Of a DNA stretch of 64,000 nt, positions 56,691 to 64,000 are shown piece by piece. A model generated the notes under the pieces. The model was not told the DNA's origin, did not search any database, and was given only the letters and a program-made list of their open reading frames with translations. Numbering within the stretch: the stretch's first letter is position 1; every line of letters begins with the position of its first letter. The stretch lies in NCBI RefSeq assembly GCF_021290965.1, contig NZ_JAJOYT010000001.1, positions 186,001 to 250,000 of the forward strand. Direction: 5' to 3'. The DNA is from Rheinheimera faecalis (GTDB lineage: Bacteria > Pseudomonadota > Gammaproteobacteria > Enterobacterales > Alteromonadaceae). Both the position numbers and the translations under genes were made by a program.

Positions 56691-57230
56691 ATGAAAAGCA
56701 GTATCGGTGAAAAAATAGCGCTGGAACATCAGGCCGCCAAACTTTTTATGCGACTGTACCAGCACAAATTCGGCATTAAAATGCAGCATATATGGCATAA
56801 CGAGCCAGCTAAGCCTGATGTGTCTTGTTATCTGGAGCAGCAACGGCTGGATCTGGAAATTGCCCATTTGTATGGCAGCGAAGCGGAAGCGATGAAAATT
56901 CTAGGCCGTGAACTTAAAGGCGGAACGCTGGACGCTTTGCAGTCACTGACCCAGTATCCAGTGGCAGAACGTTTATTGCAGGCGCTGGATAAACTCATTA
57001 GCAATAAAGCGCAAAAAAGTTATGACTCAGAAAAAGTCTGGTTGGTGATCCGCAATGCTCATCCGGATTGGCACGCAGAAGAACTAGCCCAAACTCCGCA
57101 TTTATTACAAATTCCGCCTAAACATCCGTTTGAACAAATTTGGCTGGTGGCTGATATGACAGGGCAAGCTGGTCTGATGCCTTTGTATCCCATGACCTTA
57201 GCAGAGAGCCTGAAAGAGAAGGGCCTATGA
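56691..57230 (+). CDS. Hypothetical protein with nuclease-like PD...E motif
   Basis: A 179-residue soluble protein I do not recognise. Residues about 40-60 contain KPDVSCYLEQQ followed by RLDLEIAHLYG, i.e. a PD pair and an E-x-A about 14 residues later. This loosely recalls PD-(D/E)XK nucleases, but the final lysine is missing, so a nuclease role is only a guess. A WLVIRNAHPDWHAEEL block sits near residue 120. It overlaps the next small membrane gene by 4 bp. Confidence 0.65.
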   Translation: MKSSIGEKIALEHQAAKLFMRLYQHKFGIKMQHIWHNEPAKPDVSCYLEQQRLDLEIAHLYGSEAEAMKILGRELKGGTLDALQSLTQYPVAERLLQALDKLISNKAQKSYDSEKVWLVIRNAHPDWHAEELAQTPHLLQIPPKHPFEQIWLVADMTGQAGLMPLYPMTLAESLKEKGL

Positions 57231-57598
57231 AACTGCTTAGCAAAGCGCAGCAACTGGCACAACGGCTTTATGTCTGGCGTTTTGGCTTAGTCTTTCTGGG
57301 TTTTTATGCGCTTGGCTTTGGGATTTATTATCTGCTGCAAGGCCCATCTGTGGTATTTGAAGTCGCCTTGTTATTATCCGTTGTTTTACTCGGCTGGGTG
57401 TTATTGGCATGGCTTACTTTATTATTGTTTCGACAATTACCCGACTGGCAACAGCCCCAAAGTTTTTGGCAAAAATTAAAACAAGCAGCGCATAAATTAT
57501 GGTATCAGGCCTTGCTTTGGGGTTGCCTGCTGCTTAGTATCGCCACCCTGTATTTAATGGCCAAAGCACTAAAAGCTTTAGTCAGCCAACTGATCTGA
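57227..57598 (+). CDS. Small hypothetical membrane protein
   Basis: A 123-residue protein with a basic N-terminus and three membrane helices (about 18-36, 43-66 and 92-115). No family is recognised. It is coupled to the upstream gene by a 4-bp overlap and lies 16 bp before earP. Confidence 0.65.
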   Translation: MKLLSKAQQLAQRLYVWRFGLVFLGFYALGFGIYYLLQGPSVVFEVALLLSVVLLGWVLLAWLTLLLFRQLPDWQQPQSFWQKLKQAAHKLWYQALLWGCLLLSIATLYLMAKALKALVSQLI

Positions 57599-57614
57599 TA
57601 GGTGAAGGTAACGC

Positions 57615-58769
57615 ATGCGCTGCGATTTGTTTTGCTCTGTGGTAGATAACTTTGGTGACATTGGCATTTGTTGGCGTTTAGCCCGGCAGTTGCAGACTGA
57701 ACATCAATGGCAAGTCACCTTGTGGGTTGACGATTTAGCCAGCTTTCAGAAAATTTGCCATAGCGTGAATCCAAATCTCGCCAGTCAGTTGCAAAATGAC
57801 GTGCTGGTCAGGCATTGGACTGCTGTATTGCCAGAGCTTACCGCAGCGGACAGACCGGATTTAGTGATTGAAGCTTTAGCCTGCACTATTCCGCCCATTT
57901 ATTTAGAGTGGATGGCTTCTTTTACTGACAAAGCTTTATGGCTGAATCTGGAATACTTGTCAGCAGAAGACTGGGTGCATGGCTGTCATGCCTTGCCATC
58001 ACCTCATCCACAATTACCACTGCAGAAGTATTTCTTTTTCCCGGGTTTTACGGTGCAAACCGGTGGCTTATTAAGGGAGCAAGGGCTGGTTGAAGCTTTG
58101 GCAGAATTAGGTGGTTCAACGCAGTTACAACAGCAGTTTTGGCAAAGACTTGGCTTGTTGGATGCGATGGATTACCAGCAAAAAATCTCGTTATTTGCTT
58201 ATAGTCAGGCACAGATCCTCCCATGGCTGGAGCAATTAGCGAATTCAGCACAAAGGACTTTACTACTGGTGCCACAAGGGCAACTGGCGACAGATTTAAC
58301 CCAACTTTTCTCCGAACTAAAAACGGGGCGTTTTGACCATAAGTCTTTAAGTATCCGTATTTTAAATTTTATGCCACAGCCTATGTACGACCAACTTCTG
58401 GCTTGCTGTGATATTAATTTTGTTCGGGGTGAAGATTCAGTGATCAGAGCCCATTGGGCGGGTAAAGCTTTTATCTGGCAAATTTACCGGCAGGAAGAGC
58501 AGGCACATTTAGTCAAACTACAGGCCTTTTTAGATAAGTATCTGCAACATGCCCCTGAACAACAAAAAGCCTGTATAGAAAAGCTGCATATGGCCTGGAA
58601 TCTGGAGCAGGATATCAGCGCAGAATTCGCTTTATTCAGTAATTTTAGTGAACAAATTCAGATGCATAACAAAAAGTGGCAGGAATATTTAATTCAGCAG
58701 CAAGATCTTGCCAGCAACCTCGTGCGTTTTGCTGAAAATAAACTTATAATGTCGCGCAATTTTTCCTAA
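57615..58769 (+). CDS. earP: EarP, EF-P arginine rhamnosyltransferase
   Basis: A 384-residue GT-B glycosyltransferase that adds rhamnose from dTDP-rhamnose to Arg32 of elongation factor P. The N-terminal VVDNFGDIGICWRLARQL carries the catalytic D11 and D15 equivalents, and the C-terminal RGEDSVIRAHWAGKAFIWQI is the nucleotide-sugar site. efp follows after 18 bp, the diagnostic pairing. Confidence 0.97.
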   Translation: MRCDLFCSVVDNFGDIGICWRLARQLQTEHQWQVTLWVDDLASFQKICHSVNPNLASQLQNDVLVRHWTAVLPELTAADRPDLVIEALACTIPPIYLEWMASFTDKALWLNLEYLSAEDWVHGCHALPSPHPQLPLQKYFFFPGFTVQTGGLLREQGLVEALAELGGSTQLQQQFWQRLGLLDAMDYQQKISLFAYSQAQILPWLEQLANSAQRTLLLVPQGQLATDLTQLFSELKTGRFDHKSLSIRILNFMPQPMYDQLLACCDINFVRGEDSVIRAHWAGKAFIWQIYRQEEQAHLVKLQAFLDKYLQHAPEQQKACIEKLHMAWNLEQDISAEFALFSNFSEQIQMHNKKWQEYLIQQQDLASNLVRFAENKLIMSRNFS

Positions 58770-58787
58770 CAAGAAGATATTTCAATT

Positions 58788-59348
58788 ATGATGAAGACTG
58801 CTCAAGAAGTACGCGCTGGCCAGGTGATCATGGTCAACAACGAGCCAATGGTTGTTCAGAAAGCTGAATTCAACAAATCTGGCCGTAACGCTGCTGTTGT
58901 AAAAATGAAAATGAAAGGTCTGTTAACTGGTGGCGGTCTTGAGACTGTATACCGTGCTGACGACAAGTTCGAACAAGTCATGTTAGACACTAAAGAAGTG
59001 ACTTATTCTTACTACGCAGACCCAATGTATGTATTTATGGATGCTGAGTACAACCAGTACGAAATCGAAGCAGACAACATGACTGACGCTCTGAAATATC
59101 TGGTTCCGGATATGCAGTGTTCAGTAGTTTTCTACGGCGAGCGCGCTATCTCTGTTGACTTACCTCCATTCGTTGTACGTGAAGTGGTTTACTCTGAACC
59201 TGCTGCCCGTGGCGACACTTCAGGTAAAGTGATGAAGCCAGCTAAGCTGGACACAGGTTTCGAATTAATGGTTCCTGCTTTCGTTGAAATCGGCGACAAG
59301 ATTGAAATCGACACCCGTACTGACGAATACCGCAGCCGCGCTAAGTAA
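58788..59348 (+). CDS. efp: EF-P, elongation factor P (Arg32 type)
   Basis: A 186-residue translation factor that rescues ribosomes stalled on polyproline stretches. The tip loop reads [12 protein letters not shown], with an arginine at the modification site (R32 if the second Met is used, R33 from the first). This matches the rhamnosylated EF-P class and the adjacent earP, not the lysine/EpmA class. Three beta-barrel domains are present and length is normal. Confidence 0.98.
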   Translation: MMKTAQEVRAGQVIMVNNEPMVVQKAEFNKSGRNAAVVKMKMKGLLTGGGLETVYRADDKFEQVMLDTKEVTYSYYADPMYVFMDAEYNQYEIEADNMTDALKYLVPDMQCSVVFYGERAISVDLPPFVVREVVYSEPAARGDTSGKVMKPAKLDTGFELMVPAFVEIGDKIEIDTRTDEYRSRAK

Positions 59349-59365
59349 TTAGCCCGTTGCCTGCC

Positions 59366-59425
59366 AAGGGGTCAGAGTCATTGATGTGCTGATAGCGGAT
59401 CAATGACTCTGGCCCCTTTGTTTTT
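59366..59425. terminator. GGGGTCAGA-family hairpin after efp
   Basis: A 20-bp stem with one G-T pair, AAGGGGTCAGAGTCATTGAT (59366-59385) with 59399-59418, a 13-nt loop, then T-rich sequence. It is a likely efp terminator. Its ends share GGGGTCAGA and TCTG(A/G)CCCC with the palindrome at 52395, suggesting one repeat family. Confidence 0.8.
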
Positions 59426-59468
59426 CTGTCGTTATTTTTCTGACCCATTTCTTTTTTAAGGAGTTCTG

Positions 59469-59981
59469 ATGAGCATTATTTCAACCCGTATCGATGGCCT
59501 TGAACTGCGTTTAGCGACAGAAGCTGATGTACCCACTATTTTAAGTTTTATTCAGCAACTGGCCGACTATGAAAAGCTGTCGGATCAGGTGGTAGCGACT
59601 GAACAAAAGCTGCGCGATACCTTATTTGCTGACAGTCCTTATGCTGAAGTGGTGCTGGCGAATTACCAGGGCAAGGACGTAGGTTTTGCGCTGTTTTTCC
59701 ATAACTATTCTACCTTTTTAGCCAAACCAGGAATTTATCTGGAAGACTTATTTGTTGAGCCTGCTTGCCGTGGTGTGGGTGTTGGTAAGGCGTTGATCAC
59801 TTATCTGGCGAAGCTGGCGGTAGAACGTGATTGTGGCCGTCTGGAATGGTCTGTTTTGGACTGGAATCAGCCTGCTATCGACTTCTATCAGTCTTTAGGT
59901 GCTGTGATGCTGCACGACTGGCGCATTAACAGGGTGACTGGCGCTACTTTAACGCAAATGGCGGAGCTGTTCCCAGCTTGA
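59469..59981 (+). CDS. GNAT-family N-acetyltransferase
   Basis: 170 residues of the GNAT fold: IYLEDLFVEPACRGVGVGKAL is the acetyl-CoA-binding motif A, and 'GRLEWSVLDWNQPAIDFYQS' is typical of the diamine acetyltransferase-like subgroup. AAGGAG lies before the ATG. The substrate is unknown. It ends 1 bp before the convergent NamZ-like gene. Confidence 0.9.
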   Translation: MSIISTRIDGLELRLATEADVPTILSFIQQLADYEKLSDQVVATEQKLRDTLFADSPYAEVVLANYQGKDVGFALFFHNYSTFLAKPGIYLEDLFVEPACRGVGVGKALITYLAKLAVERDCGRLEWSVLDWNQPAIDFYQSLGAVMLHDWRINRVTGATLTQMAELFPA

Positions 59982-59982
59982 T

Positions 59983-61182
59983 TCATTTCGGCGTAACTGT
60001 TTCCTGCTCTGCAGGATGATTCGGATACAGCAAATAAGGCTGGCGTTGTTGTCTGAACTTGATTAACTCACTCTGCCAGCTCTGGTGAATTTGTGCTTCG
60101 CTCCAGCCTTGTTCTATCTGTTGCCTGAGCTTATGGCTGCCAGAGAGTTTGTCCATAAAGTCCGGTGAGTTAAACAACTTCAACTGATGTTTAGCAAAAA
60201 GTCTCTGAGCCTGAATTAAATAACTCAAATCCAGACCTCCTGCTTTTACGCTGCGTAAATCCAGCCCCAAAACCAACTGATTTTTCAGTGGTGGGTTTAG
60301 TGCAGCGCCAGCTTTGGCGACAGGACTAAAGGCAAAGTTACCTAAAGGTGGATTGGTATAACCCAGCACCTGAAACGGAAAGTCAGTGCCACGGCCGATA
60401 CTTAAAGGCGTGGCTTCAAAAAATCCTAATGATGGATACAAAGCCACAGCCTGAGCATTGGGTAGATTCGGACTTGGCCGCACGGGCAAGTCGTAAGGCA
60501 TATCCCGCTGATAGTTTTTCACCGGCAACACATAGAGCTTTAATTGCTCAGCCTTATTGATCCAGCCTTCACCTTTGATCATCAACGCCAGCTCGCCCAG
60601 CGTCATGCCATGTAAAAGTGGGATAGGGTGCAAGCCAACAAAAGACTGATAGTCTTTATCAAGCACTGGGCCGTCAACATAAGCGCCGTTGGGGTTGGGT
60701 CTGTCTAATACCAACAATGGGATATTCTGCTCTGCAGCTGCTTCCATTACATAATGCAAAGTGGATAAATAGGTGTAATAACGTACGCCAACATCCTGCA
60801 AATCAAAAATCAGCAGGTCGATATCTTTCAGTGTTTCAGCCGTTGGTTTTTTGTTTTTACCATACAAAGACAGCACTGCGACACCAGTCTGTGGATCTAT
60901 GCTGTTGTCCACTTTTGCGCCGGCATCGGCGGTGCCACGAAAACCATGTTCAGGCGAGAATACCGTTTTGACGGCAAGGTCTTGTTGCAGCAACAGCTCC
61001 AGCAGATGAGTATCGCCCACAATCGAGCTTTGATTGACTACCAGAGCTATTTGCTTTGCTTTTAGCTCAACAGGGGAGATATCAGGCTGAGTGACTAACT
61101 GCTGGGCGCCTGTTTGTAGCTCTTTCGCCTCAGCAAAACAAGGTGTTGCTGCAAAACAAAGTAGCAGTATTAAATAACGCAT
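59983..61182 (-). CDS. NamZ-like exo-beta-N-acetylmuramidase (DUF1343)
   Basis: A 399-residue exported protein (signal ending TPCFA-EA) of the DUF1343 family. NamZ from Bacillus is an exo-lytic muramidase releasing MurNAc from peptidoglycan fragments. Family blocks visible are VVNQSSIVG, VFSPEHGFRGTADAG and 'FDLQDVGVRYYTYLSTLHY'. The gene overlaps the upstream sodium symporter by one base, so import of its product is the natural reading. Confidence 0.88.
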   Translation of the reverse strand: MRYLILLLCFAATPCFAEAKELQTGAQQLVTQPDISPVELKAKQIALVVNQSSIVGDTHLLELLLQQDLAVKTVFSPEHGFRGTADAGAKVDNSIDPQTGVAVLSLYGKNKKPTAETLKDIDLLIFDLQDVGVRYYTYLSTLHYVMEAAAEQNIPLLVLDRPNPNGAYVDGPVLDKDYQSFVGLHPIPLLHGMTLGELALMIKGEGWINKAEQLKLYVLPVKNYQRDMPYDLPVRPSPNLPNAQAVALYPSLGFFEATPLSIGRGTDFPFQVLGYTNPPLGNFAFSPVAKAGAALNPPLKNQLVLGLDLRSVKAGGLDLSYLIQAQRLFAKHQLKLFNSPDFMDKLSGSHKLRQQIEQGWSEAQIHQSWQSELIKFRQQRQPYLLYPNHPAEQETVTPK

Positions 61183-62771
61183 CAGGCTGGTACTCCATTA
61201 AGTTCTGTCTGCGCCACAGCATCACTGCTTTTCCCCAGCTGACAAATCACAAAAGAGCAGGCAAAACCTATACACAATTGCCAGCTAAAGGCTAAATCAA
61301 ACTGCCAGTCTGTTGGTAAATAGTAAGTTTGCAAATAAGGTTGCATCAGCAGCGTGATAATAAAGCCACCTATTAACGCCGCGAGTACTGAGGCAGGACT
61401 GCCACGCTGGCTAAAGAGCGCGCTGGCATAGACCCCAAGTAAACCGCTGTAACTAAATACCATCACACCCAAAGCAAAGGTCAAAAGTGGCATATCGCTG
61501 CTTTGCTGCCAGTAAAAACACAGTAGCGCCATCAAAGCTAAAGCTATGGCGCAGAACAGCATAGAAATGCGTGCAGCTCTCACATAATGCTGCTCTGTTT
61601 TAGTATGTCGTTGTTGCTGCCAGGGCTTATACAAGTCCTGAATAATTACCGAAGCCATAGAGTTTAAGCCGGACGTCAGAGTAGAGACTGCTGCAGCTAT
61701 TACGCCTACTGTGACTAAACCACGCAAACCAGCGGGCATTTCATGCAAAACGTAATACATAAACACAGTGATATTTTCACCGCTGAACTGGCTACTTTGC
61801 ATAACGGCGCCAGAACCTGCCATCAGATCGGGCCTTTGGTAAAAGATATACAGCAAAAAACCAATCAGCATAAAAACCAGCGTGACAGGTACCACTAAAA
61901 CGACAGACCAGATAATAGCCAACGAACCCTGACGGGCATTTTTGCAGGTTAAAGCCCGTTGGGTCAGATCCTGATCCAAACCATAAGAGGCGATATAAAG
62001 CAAAAACAAGCCGGTGACACTGGAATAGAGCGTAAAAGCTCCGGCCGAACTGAAATCCCAGCTGGTATCTATTAAGGTTAGTTTGCTGGCTGCGTTGTGA
62101 GGCGGATTCTCCAAAGCTTGCCATACCGCTGAAAAGTCGGCCGGAATTGAATTCCACAAATACAACAGCACCAATACTGCGGCGCCGACATAAACAAAAC
62201 ACTGAAAAGCATCGCCATAAATCACAGATTTAATGCCACCAAAAATCGAATACAGCAAGGAGACCAGACAAAGTAGGGCGATAGACCAAATGACATGATG
62301 CAAAGCTATATCGGTAAATAAAATCATCGACACTGCAATAGCTGCCATATAAAGCCTGGCACCGTTGGCAAAAATACGGCCAAACAAATACATAAAGCCG
62401 GCCTGTTTTTTCGCTCTGCTGCCAAAACGTAATTCAAGCAATTCATACACTGTGCTGACTTTGTAGCGATAAAATCGTGGGATCAGAAAATAACCAACAA
62501 AAAAGGCCGCCATTAAAGCACCTATGTTACTGGCGAGGTAAGTCAGATTGCTACGATAGCCAATATCAGGCCCGCCTAAAAAAGTCGCAGCAGATTGTGC
62601 TGTCGCCAGAACTGAAATTGCAGCCAGCCAGGTGGGCATGCTGTTGCTGCCAATAAAGTACTCCTGACTGTTTTTCGCTCCAGTGCGATTGATCCACCAG
62701 CCGGTCAGGGCAAGCAGCACAAAATACAAAACAAACATCAGCCAGTCTAAAGCAAGGAAAGTGGAGGTCAT
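61182..62771 (-). CDS. Sodium:solute symporter (SSS family)
   Basis: A 529-residue inner-membrane protein with about 13-14 helices of the SSS family. The typical SSS segments are 'WLAAISVLATAQSAATFLGGP' near residue 50 and TVGVIAAAVSTLTSGLNSMASV near residue 345. SSS members import sugars, sialic acid or anhydro-muropeptide products. Overlap with the NamZ-like gene suggests MurNAc or a related amino sugar as substrate; this is inference. Confidence 0.9.
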   Translation of the reverse strand: MTSTFLALDWLMFVLYFVLLALTGWWINRTGAKNSQEYFIGSNSMPTWLAAISVLATAQSAATFLGGPDIGYRSNLTYLASNIGALMAAFFVGYFLIPRFYRYKVSTVYELLELRFGSRAKKQAGFMYLFGRIFANGARLYMAAIAVSMILFTDIALHHVIWSIALLCLVSLLYSIFGGIKSVIYGDAFQCFVYVGAAVLVLLYLWNSIPADFSAVWQALENPPHNAASKLTLIDTSWDFSSAGAFTLYSSVTGLFLLYIASYGLDQDLTQRALTCKNARQGSLAIIWSVVLVVPVTLVFMLIGFLLYIFYQRPDLMAGSGAVMQSSQFSGENITVFMYYVLHEMPAGLRGLVTVGVIAAAVSTLTSGLNSMASVIIQDLYKPWQQQRHTKTEQHYVRAARISMLFCAIALALMALLCFYWQQSSDMPLLTFALGVMVFSYSGLLGVYASALFSQRGSPASVLAALIGGFIITLLMQPYLQTYYLPTDWQFDLAFSWQLCIGFACSFVICQLGKSSDAVAQTELNGVPA

Positions 62772-63045
62772 GGTTTCTCTGAAGGCCAGTGGATTGATTC
62801 AGCAGCCATTGAAGCTTATTCAAAATCTGTTGGCAAGGACTGATTCCAGCTGCGCATACCAGTTAAAAATTTGTGCGATTAATATACGAAATTAACAATT
62901 GGCGTTCTGTTTCAAGCCAGACTCTGGCATAATAGAGTCGCGATGCAAACGGTTACATTAGTAAAATTGAAACATTTTGCTGATACTATTACTAATATGT
63001 AGTGGTACTGACGGAATTCCTGCAGGGCAACCAGCTCTGTATTCT

Positions 63046-63076
63046 TTTAGTCCGGGTGCGACCGGACTAAATTTTT
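63046..63076 (+). terminator. First terminator-like hairpin of the RNA region
   Basis: TTTAGTCCGG (63046-63055) and CCGGACTAAA (63062-63071) form a perfect 10-bp stem with a 6-nt loop, followed by five T. Confidence 0.8.
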
Positions 63077-63174
63077 CGTAGCAAAATGGATTTTAGTTAC
63101 GGAAATAGGGTGTATACCCGCATTCTTAATGAATGTCCTGAAACAGCAGAACCCTTTCTTCCATCGGGTTTGCG

Positions 63175-63202
63175 AGGCCAGTCTTACCGACTGGCCTTTT
63201 TT
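63175..63202 (+). terminator. Second terminator of the RNA region
   Basis: AGGCCAGTC (63175-63183) and GACTGGCCT (63189-63197) form a 9-bp stem with a 5-nt loop and six T. It isolates the RNA region from the downstream chemotaxis gene. Confidence 0.9.
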
Positions 63203-63341
63203 ATAAGCGTCTATCCCTGACGTTTTTTCGAAAAATGTTTGTCTGTGAAACAGAAATCTACAGGCTAGACTATTTTATTACACAATACTTTGATCCAGGT
63301 CGCTTTTGATTAAGGTAGCTAAAAACCACTAAGGAATTTTT

Positions 63342-64000
63342 ATGTCGGTACAACGCAAATTTATGTTAACACTCACCGGCTTGGTTTTATTGGCGATGCT
63401 GGGTTCCATAGTGGTGATTTCGTTTAGTAAATATCAGGAAATAGAAAGCTCAGTTAACACAGATAAAGACCGTCTGAACCGCGAAATTACCAATATCTTA
63501 ACTATTACCGACAGTCTGCTGAGCCAGCAAGTGCAAAGCAGCATGAAGCTGTTTCGCAAGCGCATTGCAGATCTTGGGCCTGTATCGCAAGGCGAAACTT
63601 TATCTTTCGGCTCACAGCAAGTGCCGGATTTATTGCTTGGAAGCGTCGGTCAGGGCAATAAATATCAGTTGGTGGACGATCTGACCAGCATTATGGGTGG
63701 TACAGCAACTATCTTTAGCCGCACTGGTGATGATTTTGTGCGTATATCGACAAACGTGGTTACAGACACAGGACGGGCCACTGGTACTTTATTAGCGCCA
63801 ACAGGTGCGGCTATGGCGGCGATACGCCAAGGCAATGCTTTTTATGGTTCAGTGGATATTTTAGGTAATCCTTTTGTGACAGGCTATGAACCTCTAACCA
63901 ATGCCCAAGGTGAAGTGGTAGGTATAGGTTATGTGGGTTACAAGGCAGATTTAGAAGCTTTAAGACAGTTACTGGCATCCAGCCGCTTACTGACTTCAGG
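63342..64000 (+). CDS. Methyl-accepting chemotaxis protein (3' end cut off)
   Basis: The first 219 codons of a receptor; the frame is open to the window end. AAGGA 6 nt upstream supports the ATG. A membrane helix (about 9-28) is followed by a periplasmic Cache_3-Cache_2-type sensor: FSRTGDDFVRISTNV, then GRATGTLLAPTG and AFYGSVDILGNPFVTGYEPL. The HAMP and signalling domains would lie beyond base 64000, so the MCP call rests on the sensor type, which is also found in some kinases and cyclases. The ligand is unknown. Confidence 0.82.
   Translation, partial: MSVQRKFMLTLTGLVLLAMLGSIVVISFSKYQEIESSVNTDKDRLNREITNILTITDSLLSQQVQSSMKLFRKRIADLGPVSQGETLSFGSQQVPDLLLGSVGQGNKYQLVDDLTSIMGGTATIFSRTGDDFVRISTNVVTDTGRATGTLLAPTGAAMAAIRQGNAFYGSVDILGNPFVTGYEPLTNAQGEVVGIGYVGYKADLEALRQLLASSRLLTS

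Larger units (their letters stand above)
62925..63202 (+). ncRNA. Candidate small RNA region with two terminators
   Basis: The 570-bp gap between the symporter and the chemotaxis gene holds no credible ORF but looks transcribed. An extended -10, TGGCATAAT (62925-62933), is followed by a perfect 10-bp hairpin (TTTAGTCCGG / CCGGACTAAA, 63046-63071) with five T. A second series of hairpins ends in a strong terminator at 63175-63202. ANGGA motifs at 63011, 63086 and 63099 recall CsrA-binding sites. I could not match it to tmRNA, 6S, SRP or RNase P RNA. It may be one or two transcripts. Confidence 0.5.

Noticed and set aside
63010-63085. Possible c-di-GMP (GEMM-I) riboswitch upstream of the chemotaxis gene, because of a CAGGGCAACC string.
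   Set aside because: Only about ten bases resemble the GEMM core; the GCAAAGCC and tetraloop-receptor elements are missing, and a terminator at 63175 separates it from the gene.

Overview
The window is a contiguous chromosomal segment of a Gammaproteobacterium, most likely Rheinheimera or a close relative (Chromatiaceae/Alteromonadales). This is inferred from gene order and protein character: lolCDE - comEC - msbA - lpxK - trm112 - kdsB, gltA divergent from sdhCDAB-sucABCD, an EarP/EF-P pair of the Arg32 type, LodA/LodB-type oxidase genes, and a glutamine-rich protein style. No database search was possible. No rRNA, tRNA, CRISPR array, prophage or transposase gene was seen.

Layout. 1-10.2 kb: envelope biogenesis (Lol lipoprotein release, lipid A flippase MsbA, LpxK, KdsB) with ComEC and a pseudouridine synthase. 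10.2-12.7 kb: TcdA facing the CsdA/CsdE sulfur-transfer pair. 12.7-24 kb: a TCA-cycle block, with gltA on the minus strand and sdhCDAB, sucAB and sucCD on the plus strand, punctuated by hairpins. 24.1-35.8 kb: an accessory region with a HEPN-like protein, an ArsR/SRPBCC pair with duplicated operators, a transporter/LysR pair, an AraC/SDR pair, a HAD phosphatase, a LodA/LodB quinocofactor oxidase pair, a lipoprotein and a small membrane protein. 35.9-44.1 kb: a tightly packed ten-gene plus-strand array (thermostable-hemolysin-family protein, AMP-forming ligase, haem-oxygenase-like diiron protein, SDR, TPR protein, response regulator, histidine kinase, cupredoxin, FTR1-like permease, outer-membrane barrel). 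44.3-50.1 kb: a Crp-like regulator, an LTA-synthase-family phosphotransferase, a PAP2 phosphatase and an EptA-type lipid A phosphoethanolamine transferase. 50.2-64 kb: glnS, an ABC exporter cluster, a rhodanese, earP-efp, a NamZ-like exo-muramidase with a sodium symporter, an unassigned non-coding RNA region and the start of a chemotaxis receptor.

Main result. Three plus-strand transcription units carry the same direct repeat, YTTAAG-N5-YTTAAG, with an exact 11-bp period, just upstream: the ten-gene array (35874), the LTA-synthase-like gene (45567) and the PAP2-eptA pair (47678). This matches the published PmrA box. The ten-gene array encodes an OmpR-family regulator and its kinase. The simplest reading is a self-regulated PmrAB-like regulon that joins surface phosphate/phosphoethanolamine remodelling to an uncharacterised acyl-type pathway (GNAT-like protein, ligase, diiron enzyme, SDR) and a metal-handling trio. 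Other notable items are an ArsR promoter that looks leaderless and is bracketed by two operators 40 bp apart, a perfect 27-bp inverted repeat after glnS that shares its GGGGTCAGA end with a hairpin after efp, and a likely small RNA near 63 kb.
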